64,000 bases of DNA from Owenia fusiformis. Taxonomy: Eukaryota; Annelida; Polychaeta; Sabellida; Oweniidae. Under the pieces are notes generated by a model, which was given only the letters and a program-made list of their open reading frames with translations, was not told where the DNA came from and did no database searches. The DNA lies in contig CAIIXF020000002.1 of the NCBI GenBank assembly GCA_903813345.2, forward strand, positions 2,458,001 through 2,522,000, in the 5' to 3' direction. The position numbers and the translations under genes were made by a program. Shown here piece by piece: positions 57,846 to 64,000 of this stretch (position 1 is its first letter; every line of letters starts with the position of its first letter).

Positions 57846-58090
57846 ATAACGCAGATGCGAGCAGGTAGTTACCAGTCTCAACACAAGGTGGCTCGTTCGG
57901 GTCAGATAGCATGGCGGGTATGGTAGAAAGTTCCCTTTAACTTAAAGTACATCTTTTTTCGTGGTTCAATTTTCATATCACCCTTAAAATGTATCTAATA
58001 GCAATGCAAATTAAAATATGTCCAGTGAAAGAAAATGCAATACAAAATAGATATTTCACTTTTTGTGATTTTGTAACAATGGGGTTATTT
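57846..58090 (+). repeat. Interspersed module S, copy c (truncated)
   Basis: Matches the first ~240 bp of copies a and b, from CAGATGCGAGCAGGTAGTTACC to TTTTTGTGATTTTGTAAC. It lies inside the 6.5-kb foldback. Confidence 0.65.
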
Positions 58091-58799
58091 TTTGTATAAC
58101 GCATTGAAACATCTTTAAAAAGTGAGCAATGTAAGTGTTGTGATAATAACGCCCCTCATACCTATTTATTACAGGTCGTGTAGACCATTGTTGCCTGATT
58201 TATTGCAAAAACATTGACTTTTGCACGTTGATGATGATGATGATGCGCCTTTTATAATAGATCTCAGTGTATATCAATGAAATCCAAAATGTAATATTTA
58301 GTTGATTCCACAGGCTAAAGTATGAAAATGTATAACATATATCTAAAAATTTTACACTGTCTTGATTAATGAATTTCATAGATCTAGAGGCCCTTCAGGA
58401 GTGGAAAATCTTAAATTATCAGAGATTAATGTTTCCAAACTGTTTTGAAACAAACTTACGTCTTGTTTTCAAACTACACTTTGCTCCTTTCTGTCGTATT
58501 TAATAAAACAAAAATAGTATACCACGGAGGGATACGAACCACTCACCTGGGACATGGTTATTCACTAGCGCCTTAGGGGTTCACCTATTCTGGATACAAC
58601 TGACGAGTCGTATTTAAGTGGAGTAAAAAGTGAGGATCATTTTGAATTGACGCTCGGTACAAATATATAATACTTTTGTTCTTTCATATCGGTAGCACGT
58701 TGGCCTCATGGTTAGCGTGCCTGGCTTCCACGCTATAGGTTAGTTGATCGAGACCCGTTCATGTCGAACTTTTTGATATGCTTGTTGTCAAGATATAAT

Positions 58800-59215
58800 A
58801 AGTAGGGCAAAATCCAGAAAAAGTAGATCAAAAATACTCCAATGGAGTATAAAATTGTCACCTGGATTCCGAAATGAGACGAATGTAACTCGTTAAATCT
58901 CGGTAAATAAGGTAGGTCAGAAAATCCGGTTTAATCCGAACTAGGTTCGAGAATTTTCGTCATAAGAAGTAGATCAAAAAAACTCCAATGGAGTATAAAA
59001 TTGTCACCAGGATTCTGAAATGAGACGAATGTTAACTCGTGAAATCTCGGAAGATAAAGTAGGTCAGAAAATCCGGATTAATCCGAACAAGGTTCGGGAA
59101 TTTTCGTCATAAGAAGTAGATCAAAAATACTCCAAATGGAGTATAAAATTGTCACCAGGATTCCGAAATACGACGAATCGAGTCGGCAAACTTCGGTACA
59201 ATAATGAAGTGCATA
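58800..59215. repeat. 147-bp tandem repeats in right foldback arm
   Basis: Inverted counterpart of 53880-54300 with the same unit number. Divergence between arms is low, so the arms were symmetrical when inserted or are kept alike by conversion. Confidence 0.85.
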
Positions 59216-59738
59216 AGAACCGAAATCAAAATCAAAATTTTACCTTGACCATTGGATGGGATTTTATAGAAAATATCCAAGGAAACAAATTCTCGTGATC
59301 CTTAAATCACTTAAATTCGATCATTTTATCTTCACCCCTTGATGGAATTTTATGAAAGAAGTTATGAAAACACATCATCATGTAAGGGTTTTCACCTAAA
59401 TTAAAAATGAAAAATGTTTCATGAAAAATATCATCATGTTTTGATTTGTATTTAAATAAGACCGTTTCGTCTAAATACTTGCTGGATAATATTTCATAAA
59501 AAATGCACTTTTAAAATATTTCAGGATTTGCCTTAATTTATCAATTTAATGTGAGTATTAGATTGACTCTCAAACAGGGTTCTATTTTAACTTTTTTTAT
59601 TGAAATTAATACTAGGCAGGACCCACTCTCTAAATAGCTAATAAAAATTCAACCCTTGGATGTGATTTCGTTGAAAAAAAATATGACAAGTCCAGAATCA
59701 AATGATTTGTCCAGAACCTCTTAAGATCCTGTTGTTGA

Positions 59739-59814
59739 TAGATCTGGCACAACACTAGCAGAAAATCTAAAGTGGCCCACTACGTTACTGATATTTCTTG
59801 CTGCTATTGGTTCG
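59739..59814 (+). pseudogene. Transporter copy 3, exon 1 remnant (3' part)
   Basis: Encodes RSGTTLAENLKWPTTLLIFL then AAIGS, with the conserved GTAAAT donor. It is the continuation of 52937-53198 across the foldback. Downstream exons, if any, lie beyond the window. Confidence 0.8.
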
Positions 59815-60608
59815 GTAAATATAGTTTATTGAAGTATTTTTTCAAATTGACTTCGTTAAATTTTTTTTGATGCGTTCATTGGTGTACCTCGAGGTTCGGA
59901 GGTTGATTTCATGGATGTTCAGATTTAGATCATAAAACATTGTCATATCAGACTTTTAAAAAATTGGTTTATTCGTTTATTATGTTAATAGGGAGTTTAA
60001 GTTGCATATAAAATCGAAACGCCAACCTATACGTATGACCAATCGCTCACACAAATGCATTCCGTTCATGTTTAGGCTATGAAAAACATTGCAAGCTCAT
60101 CTCCCTATTATTTAGAATTTTTGACTTCCCTGAACCACTTTCTGAGCTTACACATGATGTTATTTCTTTCCGATATTTTTGAACCAATCGTACAATTCTT
60201 TTCAACATAAAATAAATTAGCATGCATGCTATCTATTAGTGTGAATTATTACTTATTGATAACAATGTATTACAACTAACCCCCCTATTACACCAAACTA
60301 GTTCTTACCCGTTCTTGCCAGTCCTACGAAAACGTCGTAAAACGGGCTCAATCTGGCTGTGGTCGGGAAATATGTCTAAAATAATTAGCTACTTCGTTCA
60401 TAAACAGTCTTCAATACGTCCATCTCATTCGCAGTTCGTTCAATCGCATCGCGTCGGTGTGCAACGTCGTATAACGCGTCCCTAAGTCTACAGATTACAG
60501 AACGGTATAGTCGCCATCGAATCAATTCAAAATTCTAAATCACGTTCCCCGTCCGGGAAAGTCAATGAATCTCGTAAACAGACCGTAGAACGTTGTAGGT
60601 ACGTTCAT

Positions 60609-62248
60609 ATGGAATTTATTTTGTATCAAAATTGGACATTACATGATGTATGGGAAAAATCGAACTATATGATGCGATACTCGAACTATATGATTCGAAA
60701 CTCGCATCATACTATGCGAAATACGCATCATTATATGCGAAACTCGCATCATCGTATGCCATTTTCAATCCATGTTATACCAACAGTTAATTTTCTTACA
60801 TAACTTATTTTCATTCACACACGCACTGGTTGTATCATGTGTCACACAAAGAGTTGGCACTAACTCCAATCACTTTCCAAAAATCCAAAAGCAATGTTGA
60901 AATGTCACACGGATTGTGTTATAAGTTGCATAGAATACTAAAAGAATTACACATGGATCAAAGTAAATTTCGAACGAACGTGTCAATTTTACACACGCAT
61001 TGAGTTCAAACTCGCATAGGATGGTTCCCACTCGCATAGGCTGTCACAAACAAGTTGCACTTCACATAGGGTGCGATATTTGAAGTCACGTGATATTTAC
61101 ATCCTTGTTTCTACAATATGGCGCCCTCCGTTGAAATGTTATAAAATGTAAATTTTAAATTAAAAATATATAATAGGATACCCTAGGCCCTAGGCTAGGG
61201 AGACGTACAGTGGCCATTTATTGAGAAACTACAAACATCTTCCCAAGTAAAAAAATTCTAATTTAGACTTACTTTAGACCTAGTACCGCTCTAATGCCGC
61301 TCATATCCTTCTAAATTACTGGGCGGAATTGGAACGGTATTAAAATATGTTAGTACCGACTAGCTGGTACTAGAGTTATATATTGCATCGGTGTTAAATC
61401 TGTTAATACCGACTAGTCGGTACTAGAGTTATATTACAGCGGTGTTAACTTATATTTAATCTTGTTGATACAGACTGAGCGGTATAAGAGCGGTATTACG
61501 TTATAAAAAATTAGGACATCTATACTAGATCGGTGTTAAATTGATCAGTATTGGAGCTGTAATAGAGCGGTATTAAATATCCCTGTCCAATACCGATGAA
61601 TCGGTATTTGATCGGTACTTGATCGGTATTGGAGTTTCACTAAAGCCATATTAAATAGCATAGTCCTATACCGGTGCATCGTTATTAGAGCTATTTAATA
61701 TCGGTACTAGGTCGGTATTTGGTCGGTATTTGGTTAAAGCTGATTGGCTGACAGGACTTCTAAATTAGCTCATTTGCATGATAAATTTTAGAAGGATTTC
61801 ATCGGTATTAGTTCGGTATTAGACAACTACATTAGGTCGGTATAAGGTCGGTATAAGGTCGGCATTTAATATGCAACGTCCATTGGATTTTTTCACTTGG
61901 GTTTTTATCTTTTTGCCGCGCTGATGTGTTATTTCGTTTAGTGCAAAATTAACGCAAGATTTAGAACAAAATCTCGAACATCTCTAGAAAGCAATGTTAC
62001 ATCAAGGTGTGTGATCGGCACATCATGGTTTGTGAAGGGAAAAACGTTTGTGCGAGCCGCATAAGCATTTGTTCGACTTGTGTGCCCTGTTTGATGTCAT
62101 GTTTAAACAATGCATACACAAATACGCATGTACAAGTGTGATTTTACAAACATAAAGTGTGCAAACTCGAACAAACCGCGTATGAAATCACACGGATTGT
62201 GTATGCATTCTGCTAAACGCTATTCAATGTGTTAGAGATATCACATAA
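60609..62248. other. 1.6-kb block unique to copy 3: simple repeats and a palindromic satellite
   Basis: Absent from copies 1 and 2. It contains five or six ~20-bp units (CGAAACTCGCATCATTATATG type) at 60655-60765; direct repeats of TCACACGGATTGTGT at about 60903 and 62190; several 'ACTCGCATAGG' motifs near 61010-61070; and the array at 61250-61870. The ORF at 60609-60803 reads through the simple repeats and is not a gene. Confidence 0.65.
61250..61870. repeat. Array of imperfect short palindromes (TACCGACTAGTCGGTA type)
   Basis: GGTATTA / TAGTACCGACTAG-TGGTAC / TAGAGTTATAT blocks recur with ~60-70-bp spacing; GCGGTAT, TCGGTATT or TCGGTACT occurs over twenty times. Repeats are degenerate, with two flanking TTCTAAATTA-type pieces. 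Confidence 0.7.
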
Positions 62249-63087
62249 ATATTAAGTTTAAAACCAGTTTTGACGACCAAGAGAACATTTTGAGCATGTT
62301 AGTTCTAGAGGACCTACCCGTTCGAGTACGTTCGATGAAGTTTGTAAACAGACCCCAAACTGTTCTAAGTACGTCCAGTCCGTTCGTACACAGCTGAAGC
62401 CCGTTTCCGAGAACGTAGTGAGAACTAGTTTGGTGTGATAGTAGGGTTAAAATGATCAATTCTTGTAAAATTCAAAATAAATCTTATTTTTGGCTTGTTT
62501 ATGCCACAATCGCACCCCTCCGGCTGAAAACCGAAATATTTTTGGTGATCGCACCTCCCCCTGACTGAAAGATGGCTACGCCCCTGTCCTATGTGGTTTA
62601 AACTTTACCTAGGGCTTTTAAATGATTTCTATTTTAAAACTTACTAATGTGAACAAAGGGTGCGTCCAGTATGTCAGAACTAAAATGCAACAAATAGAAG
62701 GAATTACATTTGTTTTACATCATTTGATATTCCTACGTACCCTCTGCTATGGGATCATTTGAGCTTCTCACCCACCTCTCTGGTCAACATAAGTCTCTTG
62801 ACGCTAGAGCCAAAAATGAAAAAGGCAAAAAAACATCGAATCACAAACTTATTTAGGACATCGGCAACATGTTGCACTTTTTTATTGCAAAGCAAAACTG
62901 CATATTTCGAATTCTTTGAGATAGACTTTAGTATTGAAGTATGTGAGTTGGATACTTTATTAATTATTATTGAAAAATGTTAACATTTTTATGAAACTTT
63001 TCCCCGGATATTGTTGTGACATGTTACTATAGCAACCGTTACTCTACATGTGCTTCGTTTTTTAAACTTTACTGTTTTAACTGCAAT

Positions 63088-64000
63088 TTAGTTATTTATT
63101 TCTTTAGAAAAAATGTATATACAATAATAATACATGACTAATACTGACACCAAATGGCATATAAAAGTGTAATGTCAAGTATCAAAAAAAGTATCACTAG
63201 AAAAAATATAAAAAAAATATAGTCTAACTAGTTTACAAGGGTATATAGGTATATGAGTTTCATATATACAAGTATTTACATGATATAACATAGTACAATG
63301 CATACACTAAGCATGTATGTACGTTGTGTTTAAATGATGTGTCATGACTATTGTAATATACAATGCGTGGATAGTAAATAAAACTGTTTAATATGGAAGT
63401 TGTCACATTGACGGGTATTATAACTATGTGTATCGCAGTTTATTTGGAATTTGTATCGAGTAGAGAATTTAGTATTTGGTCACCATCTCTTACTTGGTAC
63501 ATGAAAATTGCTGTATTCAGCTTATTTATATCATATATATTCAGAAGATTCAGAAGATCCCAATGTACTGAGAAATATTTTTTTCTAAGTTTTTGATATG
63601 CTCTTTGAAAGTTAAATTGGCATCAATAGCTATTCCTAAGAAAGATATAGTGATGTCTTGCTTGAGTTTGGTGTCATTTATTTTGAGAAAGTGATTGTTA
63701 GACGTTTTACCTGGTCCAAAGAGAATCCATTTAGTTTTGTCAATGTTTAAAGAAAGTTTATTGGCATTGATCCAGTCACTGAGCTTTGAAAGTTCTTCAT
63801 TTGCGGTGTCAAATAGAGTGGGTAAATCTTTGCGAGAGGCCAAGAGATTGGTATCATCAGCAAATAGGATGAATTCAAAGAAATCAGAGGATTTGTAGAT
63901 GTCATTTATGTAAAGAAGAAATAAAATAGGACCAAGCACTGAACCTTGAGGGACACCATGAGATAATGAGGTTTGTTTAAAAATAACAGTCTGATGACGT
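63088..64000 (-). mobile_element. LINE B family copy in transporter copy 3 (runs off right edge)
   Basis: It shares with LINE B the insertion point (CTGCAAT then a TTTA-rich tail) and the 3' sequence, minus deletions of ~180 and ~260 bp. RT fragment 63550-63939 has GVPQGSVLGP, LLYINDIYKSSDFFEFILF and FADDTNLLASRKD. The duplication that separated copies 1 and 3 therefore took place after this LINE inserted. The window stops just before the LINE C target site. Confidence 0.88.

Larger units (their letters stand above)
53199..59732. mobile_element. 6.5-kb foldback element inserted in transporter exon 1 (copy 3)
   Basis: Ends ACAGGATCTTAAGAGGTTCT and its exact complement, flanked by the 6-bp duplication TGTTGA (53193-53198, 59733-59738). 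The intact sequence is in copy 1 at 25266. Arms are ~1.4-1.55 kb (53199-54745 and 58368-59732) and each holds ~2.7 units of a 147-bp tandem repeat. The left arm has an extra ~180 bp (53707-53885). The 3.6-kb centre contains another inverted pair, direct repeats and the ~430-bp module, but no recognisable transposase or integrase. 6-bp duplications with long TIRs occur in Polinton/Maverick elements, but those begin AG; Foldback-type elements typically have tandem repeats in their arms. The class is unresolved. Confidence 0.88.
59815..63087. repeat. Transporter-locus duplication, copy 3, intron part
   Basis: Matches copy 1 25347-27229, interrupted by an extra block at about 60609-62248. It ends at the same LINE B insertion point as copy 1. 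Confidence 0.88.

Noticed and set aside
53199-59732. Firm assignment to Polinton/Maverick
   Set aside because: Only the 6-bp duplication and long TIRs fit; termini and absence of any capsid, polymerase or integrase coding do not.

Overview
This window is nuclear DNA of an animal. It is AT-rich, has spliced genes with GT-AG introns, and is crowded with non-LTR retrotransposons and inverted-repeat DNA transposons. The mix (Tc1/mariner-type elements, long foldback elements, LINEs with a 2A-like peptide, SINE-like CGTAGCCAGG modules) suggests a marine invertebrate, perhaps a lophotrochozoan. I cannot name the species.

Host genes. (1) Positions 1-670 (-) hold an exon of a nucleotide-diphospho-sugar transferase-type glycosyltransferase that runs off the left edge. 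(2) On the minus strand, exons at 23180-23500, 18463-18534 and 16849-16962 look like one small multi-pass membrane protein with a lysine-rich tail; I do not recognise it. (3) On the plus strand, 24642-25346, 33612-33897 and 34062-35095 form a 12-TM major facilitator transporter most like the MFSD4B/NaGLT1 group. Its N-terminus is encoded by a 63-bp coding minisatellite.

Layout. The transporter locus and its upstream flank are present three times. Copy 1 is about 17.6-35.1 kb. Copy 2 is about 40.4-46.8 kb; its exons 2-3 are intact, but exon 1 is deleted and a LINE fragment sits there. Copy 3 runs from 52.3 kb past the right edge; its exon 1 is truncated and split by a 6.5-kb foldback element. 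Comparing the copies gives empty sites, which define many insertions to the base. These are LINE A (18561-21268), a palindromic mariner-like element (22092-23117), a 'Russian doll' in the transporter intron (MITE in LINE C in LINE B, 27230-32574), and a MITE at 32595-33381.

Outside the locus, 0.7-1.9 kb is repeated at 36.4-37.6 kb. The block 3.0-10.3 kb (minus a 5.6-kb foldback insertion) is repeated in inverse at 37.6-39.6 kb. Both giant foldback elements (3764-9396 and 53199-59732) contain nested hairpins, degenerate tandem repeats and a shared ~430-bp module. A LINE with one in-frame stop and one frameshift lies at 48.0-50.0 kb, and several short tandem arrays occur. I see no rRNA, confident tRNA or CRISPR. 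The transporter and membrane-protein genes are divergently arranged (start codons at 24642 + and 23500 -), and both are carried in the duplications.
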